A stretch of 64,000 bases of DNA, from NCBI GenBank assembly GCA_959601495.1, contig CAUGPT010000004.1, positions 23,964 to 87,963 of the forward strand. The letters are read 5' to 3'. Both the position numbers and the translations under genes were made by a program. The first letter of the stretch is position 1; the number at the start of each line of letters is the position of its first letter. The notes below the pieces were generated by a model. That model was not told the origin of the DNA and searched no databases. It saw only the letters and a program-made list of their open reading frames with translations. Shown here piece by piece: positions 8,465 through 15,801 of this stretch. Origin of the DNA: Avispirillum sp959601495. GTDB taxonomy: Bacteria; Bacillota; Clostridia; Oscillospirales; CAG-272.

Positions 8465-9169
8465 ATGGCCTCTCATTTGAAGGATGAAAATGAGATAAAG
8501 ATTTTTATTCTGTACTTGCTTGATAAAATAGGATACCCCCTTGATTACCCCAGCATCGGCTCAATAATGATGCAGGACGGGATAGTCAACTTTTTCGATT
8601 TTGCCCAGTGCTTTTTTGCGCTCGTGGACGCAGGCCATATTCGTGAGATCATAGTCGATCGGGACAAAGACGAGGCGGCGGATAAAAAGGATCCTGAAGG
8701 CGGCGCAGGCAGCGCCGAAGTCGCTAAAACGGACTCCGGCGTCAACGGCACATCGGACGACGGGGCGCATATTTCGCGCTACGGCACCGATGACGACGAG
8801 GACGAATACGAAAGCTCCGCAACTGTATTGTATGAGGTCACGGATACGGGCAGGCAGGTCGCCCGCGCCCTTTCGGACAACCTTATGATAAGCGTCAGAG
8901 AAAAAAGCTACCGCAGCGCGCTGCGCCACCTTTCGTTCGCCAAAAAAGGCGCGTGGATCGACCAGACCTATAAGCCGGACGGCGACGGATACCTTGTGAC
9001 ATGCTCCATAAAGGATAAGGGCGGAGTGATCATGGACCTCACCGTCAGAGCCGACAGCGAATATCAGCTGAAAAGAATGCTTAACAACTATTCCGAAAAG
9101 CCGGAGGTTGTTTTCCGAGGCATCGTGGCGCTTTTATCAGGGGATGTCAACTACCTGTTTGAACAGTGA
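8465..9169 (+). CDS. DUF4364 family protein
   Basis: This matches a clostridial family of unknown role with a winged-helix-like N-terminus. The recognisable part is NEIKIFILYLLDKIGYPLD followed by the IVNFFDFAQCFFALVDAGHI helices. The C-terminal half (SVREKSYRSALRHLSF, DLTVRADSEYQLKRML) is a mixed alpha/beta region. Between the halves, at about residues 75-120, sits a low-complexity acidic insert rich in Asp, Glu and Gly, so the protein (234 residues) is longer than members I remember. I prefer ATG 8465 because the alternative ATG at 8456 is only about two bases from the AAAGGA site. A promoter-bearing gap and the sigma factor gene follow. Whether it acts in transcription is not known to me. 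Confidence 0.75.
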   Translation: MASHLKDENEIKIFILYLLDKIGYPLDYPSIGSIMMQDGIVNFFDFAQCFFALVDAGHIREIIVDRDKDEAADKKDPEGGAGSAEVAKTDSGVNGTSDDGAHISRYGTDDDEDEYESSATVLYEVTDTGRQVARALSDNLMISVREKSYRSALRHLSFAKKGAWIDQTYKPDGDGYLVTCSIKDKGGVIMDLTVRADSEYQLKRMLNNYSEKPEVVFRGIVALLSGDVNYLFEQ

Positions 9170-9245
9170 CCGCGGCGCGAAAAAGTAAAACAGATATGAT
9201 TATGAATAAAATTTTGACGTATAATGAAAAATATTCAAAATAGTG

Positions 9246-9273
9246 TTGACATTTTCTACATTTGTGATATAAT
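9246..9273 (+). promoter_or_regulatory. Sigma-A promoter of the sigma factor gene
   Basis: TTGACA (9246-9251) and TATAAT (9268-9273) are separated by 16 bases. Both boxes match the consensus fully. Confidence 0.75.
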
Positions 9274-9338
9274 AATCGTAAATTAGATGTTCAAATTTCA
9301 ACAAGTTGCACGATTCGACAAGAGCAGACAGGAAAAAA

Positions 9339-9893
9339 GTGGCTCAGAACACAAATGAATTGCTTATCGGCATAAAAAACGGCAGACACGAGGATTTCGA
9401 TGTCCTGCGCGGTATGTATTCACCGCTTATAGATTCCATGGCGGCAAGCTTTGAGGCAAGCGGTGCCGGCAGCAGGGCAGAGCTCGAGCAGGAAGCGGAA
9501 AGCGCGTTGCTTCGCGCCGCACTGAGCTATGACGAAGAAAAAAAGGACGTTACATTCGGTCTGTATGCCAAGGTCTGTGTGCGCAACGCGCTTGTGTCGG
9601 TCCGCCGTGCAAAGCTTTCGAGAGAGCGTCGCAGCAGTGCGGCAAACAGGACCGCTGCCCGCCGCTCAGCGAGAAAGCGTATGCCTGTTGATGCGGATGC
9701 GGCGGATGAAATTATTGAGCGCATGAGCACAGAGCTTTCCGCATATGAAAAGTCCGTTTTGCGGGAGTATATCGCAGGCGCCGACATTCGGCAGATAGCG
9801 GAAAAGCTCGGCAAAAGCACAAGAAGTATAAATAACTGCCTGTACCGCGCGCGCCGCAAGCTGAAGCAGGCTGCAGGAAAGGCAAAAAGCTGA
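9339..9893 (+). CDS. Sigma-70 family RNA polymerase sigma factor, SigH-like
   Basis: It is a small alternative sigma factor that would direct RNA polymerase to a promoter subset. The 184-residue protein has a region 2 (ELEQEAESALLRAALSYDEEKKDVTFGLYAKVCVRNALVSV) and a C-terminal region 4 helix-turn-helix (ADIRQIAEKLGKSTRSINN, then a basic helix). The layout, with LSAYEKSVLREYIAG before region 4, resembles Spo0H/SigH rather than ECF factors. I start it at GTG 9339, five bases after AGGA. An ATG at 9306 has no ribosome site. The linker between the two regions (about 95-120) is very Arg- and Ala-rich. Under a consensus promoter, it is probably expressed in growth. Its regulon and any anti-sigma partner are not visible. 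Confidence 0.8.
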   Translation: MAQNTNELLIGIKNGRHEDFDVLRGMYSPLIDSMAASFEASGAGSRAELEQEAESALLRAALSYDEEKKDVTFGLYAKVCVRNALVSVRRAKLSRERRSSAANRTAARRSARKRMPVDADAADEIIERMSTELSAYEKSVLREYIAGADIRQIAEKLGKSTRSINNCLYRARRKLKQAAGKAKS

Positions 9894-9934
9894 TTATAAG
9901 GTATCACCGGAGAGATCCGTTTGATATATATATA

Positions 9935-9999
9935 TGCCCGAATAGCTTAAACAGAGCGTTGTTTTTTCAAAGGTAACGGTGCAAATCCGTTTTGGGGCA
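9935..9999 (+). ncRNA. tRNA-like element with a shortened anticodon arm
   Basis: The 64-base element folds in tRNA order. There is a seven-base acceptor stem (9936-9942 with 9992-9998, one G-G mismatch) and a discriminator A. Bases T and A occupy positions 8-9, followed by a three-pair D stem (GCT/AGC). The anticodon arm has only a TTG/CAA stem and a six-T loop. The variable loop is AGGT, and a perfect five-pair T stem (AACGG/CCGTT) closes a seven-base loop TGCAAAT. The T stem abuts the acceptor stem exactly. There is no CCA, no GG in the D loop and no usable anticodon, so it cannot decode as drawn. It lies 35 bases before the zinc-ribbon gene. It is either a decayed tRNA gene or a tRNA-mimic leader. 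Confidence 0.55.
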
Positions 10000-10034
10000 A
10001 AAAATTCATTCCCAAATTCAGAGAGAGGTAAACC

Positions 10035-10310
10035 ATGTACGAGGACAAGACATTAGTTTGCAAGGACTGCGGAAAGGAATTCGTTTTCACCGCCGGTGAG
10101 CAGGAGTTCTACGCTGAGAAAGGATTCCAGAACGAGCCCCAGAGATGTAAGGCTTGCCGCGATGCACGAAAGAACGCTTCCAGAGCACAGAGAGAGATGT
10201 ACACGACTGTGTGCGCTCAGTGCGGCAAAGAGGCAAAAGTTCCTTTCGAGCCTACAAGCGACAGACCCGTATACTGCAGCGAGTGCTTTGCGGCAATGAA
10301 GCAGCAGTAA
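10035..10310 (+). CDS. Small double zinc-ribbon protein
   Basis: The 91-residue protein contains two CxxC-type ribbons. The first is LVCKDCGKEFVFTAGEQEFY with CKAC about 22 residues later (residues 9-44). The second is TVCAQCGKEAKVPFEP with YCSEC (residues 58-84). This is the architecture of the 'probable zinc-ribbon' and CxxC-x17-CxxC families common in Bacillota. Four cysteines per ribbon should each bind one zinc. The function is unknown, with nucleic-acid or ribosome association a guess. The start follows GAGAGGTAAACC. The leader contains the tRNA-like element, and a very stable terminator follows, so the unit may be an independent short transcript or read on from the sigma factor gene. 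Confidence 0.82.
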   Translation: MYEDKTLVCKDCGKEFVFTAGEQEFYAEKGFQNEPQRCKACRDARKNASRAQREMYTTVCAQCGKEAKVPFEPTSDRPVYCSECFAAMKQQ

Positions 10311-10384
10311 GCCCTGCAAACGGTGTATTATACATAACTGTTTTTCAGAGAGTATAAAAATGCCAACAACGGCGGCTTAATCAG

Positions 10385-10448
10385 GCAGCGCCCCTCTTGC
10401 CGGACGGATGAACATTTCATCCGCCCGGCAAGAGGGGCGCCTGCTTTT
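10385..10448 (+). terminator. Very stable terminator after the zinc-ribbon gene
   Basis: A 16-bp stem (10388-10403 with 10425-10440) encloses an inner ACGGATGAA/TTCATCCG stem and is followed by a T run (TGCTTTTTA). Confidence 0.85.
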
Positions 10449-10899
10449 TACCGAATCTCACCGGAAAGGCACTGCAGAAGAACCTTTTTCGGCGGGAGAT
10501 AAGACACGCCGAGCCCTTCGCAGCCATGTGGCGCGGCGGGACGCGGCAGCATGACCGACACGCTTCTTTGCAGCCAGTTTGCTTCAAATCGACGGGAGCC
10601 GGACGGTGATAAGGTCTGCGGCGGGTTGCCGCGGGATAAGGACGGTGCCTGCGATGGGTCGGATATTGACGGCTCAGCTTCGCCCGGGCAATCCGGGAGC
10701 CTTTGCTGCGTTTTATCCGTGCCGACGGTGCGAAAAAATGATCCGCCGCCTGTGCCGCGGTGCGCGGTGCTATGAGCGCGCATACCTTGTTGCAGTCCGT
10801 TTTTGCCGCAGCGGTCGCGCCGCTGCGTGCAGAAAACAACCCTTACTCAATCAGATATTCCCGACTCCGTCAGTATGCGTCGCACGCCGGGGAGTTTTC
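10449..10899. other. GC-rich non-coding stretch downstream of cotJC
   Basis: I see no gene with a ribosome binding site and family-like sequence on either strand, and no clear terminator for the cotJ operon. It may be eroded coding DNA. Confidence 0.4.
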
Positions 10900-11523
10900 T
10901 TATCTTGTCATATTTCTGCGGCTTCTGTTGCGGTCAAATTCCGGATTCCAGCCGTAGAAATTTCTGCAGTCGCTGTCGTCCTGCGCTATGCGCAGCGCTT
11001 CGCCGAAGCGCTGGAAGTGCACAATCTCCCGCTCACGCAGAAACTTTATGGGATCGCAGATGTCGGGATCGTCAACGAGACGCAGAATGTTGTCATACGT
11101 CACGCGGGCTTTTTGCTCTGCCGCAAGGTCCTCGTGAAGGTCGGCGAAAACGTCGCCCTTGACGCCGAAATAATCGGCGCGGAACGGAACTCCCGCAGCA
11201 GCAATCGGGTATATCCCCGTTGTATGATCCACGAAGTAGGTGTCAAATCCGCTGCGCTTGATCTCGTCAATGCTGAGGTTTTTCGTAAGCTGGTAAACTA
11301 TCGCCGAAACCATCTCAACATGAGCAAGCTCTTCTGTTGCAATGTCGGTAAGAACACCTACGATCTTGTCATTCGGCATGGTGTAGCGCTGACACAGGTA
11401 TCTGAGCGATGCACCCAATTCACCGTCCGGACCTCCGAGCTGACTGACTATGACCTTTGCGGCTGCCGCGTTGGGCGTTTTAATGTTTACGGGGTACTGA
11501 AGCTTCTTTTCGTATTGCCACAT
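10900..11523 (-). CDS. cotJC: Spore coat protein CotJC, manganese-catalase-like
   Basis: It is a spore-coat component with the four-helix ferritin-like fold of manganese catalases. The 207-residue protein has the dimetal-type ligand blocks PDGELGASLRYLCQRY, TEELAHVEMVSAIVYQL and REREIVHFQRFGEAL, with an E...ExxH...ExxH pattern, so peroxide decomposition is plausible but not proven for CotJC. It ends in a short basic tail. The start follows AAAGGAGAAAGAAT. It is the last gene of cotJA-cotJB-cotJC, 12 bases after cotJB. Expression in the mother cell (sigma-E) is known for the Bacillus operon and inferred here. Confidence 0.92.
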   Translation of the reverse strand: MWQYEKKLQYPVNIKTPNAAAAKVIVSQLGGPDGELGASLRYLCQRYTMPNDKIVGVLTDIATEELAHVEMVSAIVYQLTKNLSIDEIKRSGFDTYFVDHTTGIYPIAAAGVPFRADYFGVKGDVFADLHEDLAAEQKARVTYDNILRLVDDPDICDPIKFLREREIVHFQRFGEALRIAQDDSDCRNFYGWNPEFDRNRSRRNMTR

Positions 11524-11535
11524 ATTCTTTCTCCT

Positions 11536-11817
11536 TTATCTCGCACGCCCGGAGCACGTACATTCGTTCTGCCAGGGCCACGGGCCGTCTGTCCAGCTCC
11601 AGGAGCCGTCTGCGGGATCGGCGAAAGCTGTCATGGGACCGTATTTGTTCTCATATTCTTTTACAAGAGCGCACAGCTCGTTTCTCCGCATACGGAAAAA
11701 CTCAAGGGCATCTCTGTCCGTCGGATGGGTGTCCAGAAACAATGCTGCCTCGTGTACGCAAAGTCCTACTGCGCTTATTCTGTTTATAAGCGCATTTCTT
11801 GTTCTGTCGGCGGTCAT
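11536..11817 (-). CDS. cotJB: Spore coat protein CotJB
   Basis: It is a small spore-coat protein of the cotJ operon. The 93-residue protein has the family sequence NALINRISAVGLCVHEAALFLDTHP, then DREALEFF-like DRDALEFFRMRRNEL and the C-terminal YGPMTAF...WSWTDGPWPWQNE. It has no known enzymatic role and probably packs with CotJA and CotJC. I start it at ATG 11817 because AAAGGAGG lies eight bases upstream and this ATG overlaps the cotJA stop as ATGA. An ATG seven codons earlier lies upstream of that ribosome site. Confidence 0.9.
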   Translation of the reverse strand: MTADRTRNALINRISAVGLCVHEAALFLDTHPTDRDALEFFRMRRNELCALVKEYENKYGPMTAFADPADGSWSWTDGPWPWQNECTCSGRAR

Positions 11818-12362
11818 ATGCTGCGCCTCCTTTGACATCCTTCGTTATTGCAGGGGGTGGGGTAGAACGGCAAAACCAGCTCGCCGAACAGTGTACCGTT
11901 TGCGAGAGCGTCCTCGCAGTCCAGGATGTCTCTCCACTGCTGCATCGGCACATACGCCATGGCAAGGCTCGGGGCGGGTATGCGTCTGTCGGGGCAGCCG
12001 TCACCGGCGTTTCTGCCGCTGCCGCTGCGTATTTGCGCGGTACGGGAGGTCTCACCGCAGCCGCATCCGCAGCCGCAGCCGGAGGTACGCGTCTGAGCTG
12101 TGCGGGCGGCATTTGCGCATCCGCAGCCGGAGGTACGAGTCTGAGCTGTGCGGGCGGCATTTGCGCATCCGCAGCCTGTGGTACGGGTCTCGGCAGTACG
12201 TGCGGCATTTGCGCATCCGCAGCCGGTGGTACGGGTCTGGGCGGTACGTGCGGTATTTCCGCATCCGCAGCCGGAGGTGCGCATCTCGGTGCCGTATTCA
12301 GAGAAAAACAGCTCGGCGGAGATTCTGTCTCTCGGCGTGCTGTTCTCATCGCAGTAATTCAT
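11814..12362 (-). CDS. cotJA: Spore coat protein CotJA with Cys-rich repeat extension
   Basis: The C-terminal part (about residues 127-170: RIPAPSLAMAYVPMQQW and DILDCEDALANGTLFGEL) is the normal CotJA core, which in most species is almost the whole protein of about 80 residues. Here it is preceded by a 126-residue extension. Residues 27-110 of that extension are five 16-residue repeats of the form TRTTGCGCANAARTAQ, the last one with an extended GCGCGCGC run. Paired cysteines spaced by Gly suggest metal binding or disulfide cross-linking of the coat. The start follows AAAGGA at ten bases. cotJB overlaps the stop codon. Repeat number may vary between strains. Confidence 0.85.
   Translation of the reverse strand: MNYCDENSTPRDRISAELFFSEYGTEMRTSGCGCGNTARTAQTRTTGCGCANAARTAETRTTGCGCANAARTAQTRTSGCGCANAARTAQTRTSGCGCGCGCGETSRTAQIRSGSGRNAGDGCPDRRIPAPSLAMAYVPMQQWRDILDCEDALANGTLFGELVLPFYPTPCNNEGCQRRRSI
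12033..12284 (-). repeat. 48-bp in-frame tandem repeats in cotJA
   Basis: About five copies of a 48-bp unit encode the 16-residue Cys-Gly repeats of CotJA. The copies differ at a few codons, and the last is expanded. Confidence 0.85.
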
Positions 12363-12418
12363 CTTTTATATTTCCTTTCTTTACTTTTATCATTCGGGAG
12401 CGCCGCGGCGCTCATTAC

Positions 12419-12426
12419 AGTATATG
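12419..12426 (-). promoter_or_regulatory. Possible sigma-E -10 box of cotJ
   Basis: On the minus strand CATATACT matches the mother-cell sigma-E -10 pattern (CATAYAHT-like), 57 bases before the cotJA start. I could not identify a good -35 box. Confidence 0.3.
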
Positions 12427-12468
12427 AACTCTCGCTGCCGCGTGCAAACGGCACGGCTGTGCTGTATA

Positions 12469-12497
12469 TTGACAAATTTGTCGTATTGTGATATAAT
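12469..12497 (+). promoter_or_regulatory. Consensus sigma-A promoter
   Basis: TTGACA (12469-12474) and TATAAT (12492-12497) are separated by 17 bases, both perfect. It drives the zinc-ribbon stalk protein, divergent from cotJ. Confidence 0.78.
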
Positions 12498-12553
12498 CTG
12501 ATAAATTATAAGTCGGTTACGAAAAAACTATATTAAATTAAGGAGAACAGAAA

Positions 12554-15052
12554 ATGTATTGTGCCAAATGCGGTCGGGAGATCGACAGTAACGCAGCATT
12601 TTGTCCCTATTGCGGTGAAAAGACAGGGTGTGCCCCCGCAGAGAAGAACAACGATGTAAAGACCGAGAACGCGAAGGAAAATACGGTAGGAATAACTGCA
12701 GCGCCCGAGACTCCCGCAGCGGAAACATACGCGGCACCCGTAGCGCCCGAGGTTCCCGCAACAGAAACATACGCAGCGCCTGCAGCGCCCGAGACTCCCG
12801 CAGCGGAAACATACGCGGCACCCGTAGCGCCCGAGGCTCCTGCAGCGGAAACATACGCGGCACCTGCAGCGCCCGAGGCTCCCGCAGCGGATACATACGC
12901 CGCACCCGCAGCACCCGAGGCTCCGGCAGCGGAAACATATGCCGCACCCGCGGCACACGAGGCTCCGGCAGCGGATACATACACCGCACCCGCAGCACCC
13001 GAGGCTCCGGCAGCGGATACATACACCGCACCCGCAGCACCCGAGGCTCCGGCAGCGGATACATACACCGCACCCGCGGCACCCGCGGCTCCGGCAGCGG
13101 ATACATACGCCGCACCCACGGCGGGCGCATATGCAGCGCCCGAACAGGGCTATTATCAGCCTGCACCCGCGCCGACAGCTCCCGAAACACCCAAGAAGAA
13201 AATGAAGCTGTGGCTGAAGCTGCTTTTGTTTATCGGCATTCCCGTAGTTGTAATCGCCGCGCTTATTGCAATAAACTTCAACGCGCTTAAAGGGCTGTTC
13301 GTAAAGAATTTCATGTCCGCCGACGCGTATATCGCAACGGTCGAGGGAGATTCTCTCAAGGAATATTACGATGCCGTAACAAATATTTACGCCAAAGGCG
13401 TGGGCACAGTCGTCAGCAGCACCTCCGATGGCTCCGCATCCGCCGAACTGAATTTCAGCCTTTCCGACAGCTTTGCCGAGATGCTCGGCGATTCGGCATA
13501 CACCGACCTTTCGTGGCTGTCCGACATAACCGTAAAAACGGCTTCATCCTCCGAAAACGGCGTAACTGCCACGGATGTGGACATATTGCTCGGAGAGAGC
13601 AAGATTACGTCGTTTACGCAGACGATCGACACAGAAAGCGGCAAAACGTATCTGTCCGTTCCCGATCTGTCGTCGCAGGTAATCGCAGTTGACGACGCTG
13701 CTGTCGATAACGAGTATTCCGTTTCCGATATAATTGAGTTTGTTTCAGAGCTCCCCGAGGCGGAGCGGCTGAATGCGCTCCTCGCAAAGTATGTTGAAAT
13801 CGTTCTCAGAAATATCGAGGGCACTCAGATGGCCGACGGCACCATCGCTGCGGGCGGCATTGATCAGCAGTGCACCGAGCTGCGCCTTGAGTTTGACAAA
13901 GCGCTTCTGCAAAAGATATTCACGGCTGTTATTGAAGAGATGAAGAATGACGGCGAGCTCAAAGATATAATCATTTCGCTGGAGGACAGCGGCAACGAGC
14001 TTTTCGGTACAGACGACGTCAGCGGTGAAGAGGTATACGACAATTTCCTGTCCGCCCTTGACGATCTGCTTGACAATGTGAATAGCATTGACGGATCCGA
14101 GCTCGGAGACAAGGTGTTCACGCTTACGGACTACGTGGATTCTCACAATAAGATAATCGGCAGAAAGATCGAAACAGCCGAGGACGGCCGCACGTATTTT
14201 ATCGGAAAAGCCACGGCAAACGGCAAAACGGGCATTGAGCTCGACCTTGACGGCGAAATAACCGTAAAGGGCACCGGAAATGAAAAGGGAAGCCTTATAA
14301 ACGGAGATTATGTTCTGTTCGTGCAGGGCAGCGAGATCCTCAATTTCAGACTTGAGGACTTTGATACCGACTCGCTGAAGAACGGCATGATAAACGGCGA
14401 CATCACGCTTGAACTCGGACGTGTAGTCGACGGTATGTTCTATTACGGCTCCGAAGATAACGCCCTCGCGATGCTCAGACAGTTTGCGTATAAGATCTCC
14501 GCCCGTACGGATAACGATTCATACAGTCTTTCTCTCAGCGCTCTCAGCGGAGATGAAGAAGCTATCGCCCTGTCCGTTTCCGGCGGCACGAAAAAAGGCT
14601 CCGGAAAAGCGGTCATTCCCGACGCGGATATAGAATGCGAGCACGGCGACGGCAATGCTATAGACGCGTGGATCGACGGCATGGACTTCGACTCTCTTGA
14701 GAAAAAACTTGAGGATGCGGGAGTGCCTTCGCAGTTCGCGCCATATCTGAGATACTACCTGACGGATGCAATGTATTCTCTTGCCGGAGTTGTGGAGATC
14801 TACGATGACGGGAATGACGGAGATTGGTATTATGACGATCGGAACGATTACGATTGGAACGACGACTGGTATGACGACAATGAAGATTGGTACAATGACG
14901 ATAATGACGATTGGTACAATGACGACTGGTATGACGACAATGATGATTGGTACAATGACGACTGGTACAATGATGACAATGACGACTGGTACGACGATTG
15001 GTTCGGCGACGACAGTTCGGACGGCATCGGCTCGGGCAACACGCACATCTGA
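12554..15052 (+). CDS. Zinc-ribbon membrane protein with Ala/Pro stalk and Asp/Trp/Tyr tail
   Basis: This 832-residue protein belongs to no family I can name. In order it has: an N-terminal zinc ribbon (MYCAKCGREI...CPYCG, Cys3/6/17/20); about ten 14-residue Ala/Pro-rich repeats of the type AAPEAPAAETY (residues 49-188); one membrane helix (LKLLLFIGIPVVVIAALIAI, about 217-237) after a basic KKKMK; and a roughly 500-residue extracellular region with alternating beta pattern. It ends in a tail (about 750-825) of repeated DDWYNDDW-like units, highly acidic and aromatic. The ribbon and stalk should be cytoplasmic and the rest outside. The start follows AAGGAGAACAGAAA. The ABC exporter genes begin 70 bases after the stop. 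Proteins with a zinc ribbon before a single membrane segment are common in Bacillota, but the role is unknown. Confidence 0.8.
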   Translation: MYCAKCGREIDSNAAFCPYCGEKTGCAPAEKNNDVKTENAKENTVGITAAPETPAAETYAAPVAPEVPATETYAAPAAPETPAAETYAAPVAPEAPAAETYAAPAAPEAPAADTYAAPAAPEAPAAETYAAPAAHEAPAADTYTAPAAPEAPAADTYTAPAAPEAPAADTYTAPAAPAAPAADTYAAPTAGAYAAPEQGYYQPAPAPTAPETPKKKMKLWLKLLLFIGIPVVVIAALIAINFNALKGLFVKNFMSADAYIATVEGDSLKEYYDAVTNIYAKGVGTVVSSTSDGSASAELNFSLSDSFAEMLGDSAYTDLSWLSDITVKTASSSENGVTATDVDILLGESKITSFTQTIDTESGKTYLSVPDLSSQVIAVDDAAVDNEYSVSDIIEFVSELPEAERLNALLAKYVEIVLRNIEGTQMADGTIAAGGIDQQCTELRLEFDKALLQKIFTAVIEEMKNDGELKDIIISLEDSGNELFGTDDVSGEEVYDNFLSALDDLLDNVNSIDGSELGDKVFTLTDYVDSHNKIIGRKIETAEDGRTYFIGKATANGKTGIELDLDGEITVKGTGNEKGSLINGDYVLFVQGSEILNFRLEDFDTDSLKNGMINGDITLELGRVVDGMFYYGSEDNALAMLRQFAYKISARTDNDSYSLSLSALSGDEEAIALSVSGGTKKGSGKAVIPDADIECEHGDGNAIDAWIDGMDFDSLEKKLEDAGVPSQFAPYLRYYLTDAMYSLAGVVEIYDDGNDGDWYYDDRNDYDWNDDWYDDNEDWYNDDNDDWYNDDWYDDNDDWYNDDWYNDDNDDWYDDWFGDDSSDGIGSGNTHI
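12698..13120 (+). repeat. 42-bp in-frame tandem repeats
   Basis: About ten copies of a 42-bp unit encode the Ala/Pro-rich stalk. Later copies (from about 12940) are nearly identical, which suggests recent slippage or recombination. Confidence 0.85.
14860..15000 (+). repeat. Repeats encoding Asp/Trp/Tyr/Asn tail
   Basis: Short near-identical units (GACGACTGGTATGACGACAA and variants) encode DDWY, NDDW and DDN motifs at the C-terminal tail of the zinc-ribbon protein. Confidence 0.75.
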
Positions 15053-15076
15053 TAAAACAAACCGACAATAAAACGC

Positions 15077-15104
15077 AAATGAGCCGATATATATCGGCTC
15101 ATTT
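15077..15104. terminator. Palindromic hairpin before the ABC operon
   Basis: The 20-base palindrome GAGCCGATATATATCGGCTC is flanked by AAAT and ATTT. The T run is short, so termination may be partial and the ABC genes may be co-transcribed with the upstream gene. Confidence 0.5.
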
Positions 15105-15122
15105 GTATATGCGGAGAAGGCT

Positions 15123-15800
15123 ATGACGGCAGAAGTAAGAGAAATAAGCAAGAAATACAAAGATAAAACCGTGCTTGACAAAGTTTCATTTGAGGCGCGC
15201 TCGGGAGAGTTTGTCGGCATTATCGGCGCAAACGGCTGCGGAAAGTCAACGCTTTTGTCGGTTCTTGCAGGTGTTGCGGAGCGCGGCGGCGGAGACTTTC
15301 TCATAGACTCGGTATCGCTTTTCAGTAAAGGCGGAGCGCGGCTGCGGAGCGCTGTCGGCTATGTGCCGCAGGGAGATCCGCTGCTCGAAGAGCTCAGCGC
15401 AAAGGATAATCTCAGAATGTGGTATTCGGAGAAAGAAATCAAAAGTGCTGCCGCTCCCGGGGGCGTTCTGTCCATGCTCGGCATAGACGCTTTTATGAAT
15501 AAGCGCGTATCCCGTATGTCGGGCGGTATGAAACGCCGCCTGACCATTGCCTGCGCGGTCGCGGGAGACCCGAAGGTGCTGCTTCTGGACGAGCCGACGG
15601 CGTCTCTCGACGCCGAATGCCGCAGCAGTATATACGCGTATTTCGACAGTCTGAAAAAACGGGGCTGCATACTTATAGTCGCGACCCACAGCATTGCCGA
15701 GATCGGTCGGTGCGACAGGGTGTATCTGCTGAAAGACGGCACTGCCGCACCGTACAGCAGAACGCCGGAAAGTCTTACCGAGCTTGCGGAGGATCTTTGA
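15123..15800 (+). CDS. ABC transporter ATP-binding protein (ABC-2 exporter type)
   Basis: This is the nucleotide-binding subunit that powers an ABC-2 export system formed with the next two genes. The 225-residue protein has Walker A GANGCGKST (35-43), a Q-loop VPQGD (81-85), signature MSGGM (132-136), Walker B VLLLDEP (152-158) and the H-loop ATHS (His189). Its length equals a bare ATPase domain. It starts at ATG 15123, behind GGAGAAGGCT. The first permease starts right after its stop codon, indicating a single operon. The substrate cannot be deduced. ABC-2 exporters next to unusual envelope proteins sometimes handle lipids, polysaccharides or antibiotics. Confidence 0.9.
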   Translation: MTAEVREISKKYKDKTVLDKVSFEARSGEFVGIIGANGCGKSTLLSVLAGVAERGGGDFLIDSVSLFSKGGARLRSAVGYVPQGDPLLEELSAKDNLRMWYSEKEIKSAAAPGGVLSMLGIDAFMNKRVSRMSGGMKRRLTIACAVAGDPKVLLLDEPTASLDAECRSSIYAYFDSLKKRGCILIVATHSIAEIGRCDRVYLLKDGTAAPYSRTPESLTELAEDL

Positions 15801-15801
15801 T

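Noticed and set aside
10579..11835. Plus-strand open frame of 418 codons
   Set aside because: It lies opposite cotJC and cotJB, whose families are certain and whose starts and overlaps fit. It is an antisense shadow of GC-rich codons.
12033..12284. 48-bp repeats in cotJA considered as a CRISPR array
   Set aside because: Copies abut without unique spacers, keep one reading frame and encode a coat protein. They are coding repeats.
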